DNA from: Prauserella marina
GTDB taxonomy: Bacteria; Actinomycetota; Actinomycetes; Mycobacteriales; Pseudonocardiaceae
Direction: 5' to 3'
NCBI RefSeq assembly: GCF_002240355.1
Contig: NZ_CP016353.1
Span: 5,309,001 to 5,373,000, forward strand
Length of the DNA: 64,000 bases
Position numbers and translations under genes: made by a program. A model generated the notes under the pieces. The model did not search any database. It saw only the letters and a list, made by a program, of their open reading frames with translations, and was not told where the DNA came from. Positions 63,910 to 64,000 of this stretch are shown here, one piece after another (within the stretch, counting starts at the first letter, position 1; each line of letters begins with the position of its first letter).

Positions 63910-64000
63910 TCACGTGATCCGCCGATCACCGGTGATCGCCAGGAAGGCGTCCTCCAGCGAGGCGGACTCGATTTCGATGTCAGTGAAGGACGCGCCGACG
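63910..64000 (-). CDS. ABC transporter ATP-binding protein, C-terminal end
   Basis: The last 29 codons only: GASFTDIEIESASLEDAFLAITGDRRIT. The SLEDAFLAITG ending is typical of DrrA-type exporter ATPases. It stops 17 bases before the permease start, forming one operon with it. Confidence 0.6.
   Translation of the reverse strand, partial: VGASFTDIEIESASLEDAFLAITGDRRIT

Overview
The window is about 70% G+C actinobacterial chromosome. Gene content and style fit a filamentous pseudonocardial actinomycete of the Amycolatopsis/Saccharomonospora type: GTG starts, ATGA stop/start overlaps, many TetR, MarR, LacI, MocR and PadR regulators, a crotonyl-CoA carboxylase/reductase, a FilP-like polar coiled-coil protein, an orn to tRNA-His arrangement and an L,D-transpeptidase lipoprotein. 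The genus is inference. The family assignments come from reading the proteins, with no database search.

Region by region. 0-6 kb: small metabolic and resistance-type enzymes (methyltransferase, hexapeptide-repeat protein, virginiamycin B lyase, nucleotidyltransferase) and a TIM-barrel gene divergent from a TetR gene with two matching operators. 6-11.5 kb: an esterase plus a pair of ABC half-exporters in one operon, then a MerR-thioredoxin pair. 11.6-18 kb: an extended ECF sigma factor, a small unrecognised gene with strong expression signals, glyoxalase-like proteins, an NDH-2-like oxidoreductase, a cold-shock protein and a PadR regulator. 18.0-18.6 kb: two arrays of one 21-bp repeat family in opposite orientation, and a G-rich patch. 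18.6-28 kb: methyltransferases, enoyl-CoA hydratase, ABC ATPase, glycogen phosphorylase, zinc-metallopeptidase lipoprotein and YbbN. 28-39.5 kb: accessory enzymes and regulators (RidA/LysR, an AAC(6')-like acetyltransferase, SDR-cupin, MarR/DUF3817, ABC-2 exporter, LacI-mannose-6-phosphate isomerase, PEP-mutase/AhpD/MocR). 39.5-45 kb: a C4/C5 acyl-CoA group (MeaB, thiolase, epimerase, crotonyl-CoA carboxylase/reductase) that together covers acetyl-CoA condensation, ethylmalonyl-CoA formation and methylmalonyl-CoA handling. 45-53 kb: FilP-like protein, universal stress protein, adenylate cyclase, DEAD-box helicase, ProA-like protein, M50 protease and an AlkA-like glycosylase. 53.3-57 kb: an Erm 23S rRNA methyltransferase preceded by a stalling-type leader peptide, oligoribonuclease, tRNA-His, L,D-transpeptidase and tRNA-Lys. 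57-64 kb: a decayed mobile-element region anchored on tRNA-Lys (frameshifted integrase, gene fragment, glycosyltransferase pseudogene, transposase remnant) mixed with intact TetR, HxlR, AhpD-like and ABC-2 genes.

The strongest observation is the erm control region. A roughly 22-codon ORF ends in MRLRLTH, which carries the Arg-X-Arg motif known to stall macrolide-bound ribosomes. The very nucleotides encoding R-L-R are a perfect 7-nt complement of the erm ribosome-binding site. With the virginiamycin B lyase, which keeps all four catalytic positions, the window holds two independent routes to streptogramin B resistance. No core biosynthetic gene cluster (PKS, NRPS, terpene synthase, lanthipeptide) and no CRISPR array is visible.
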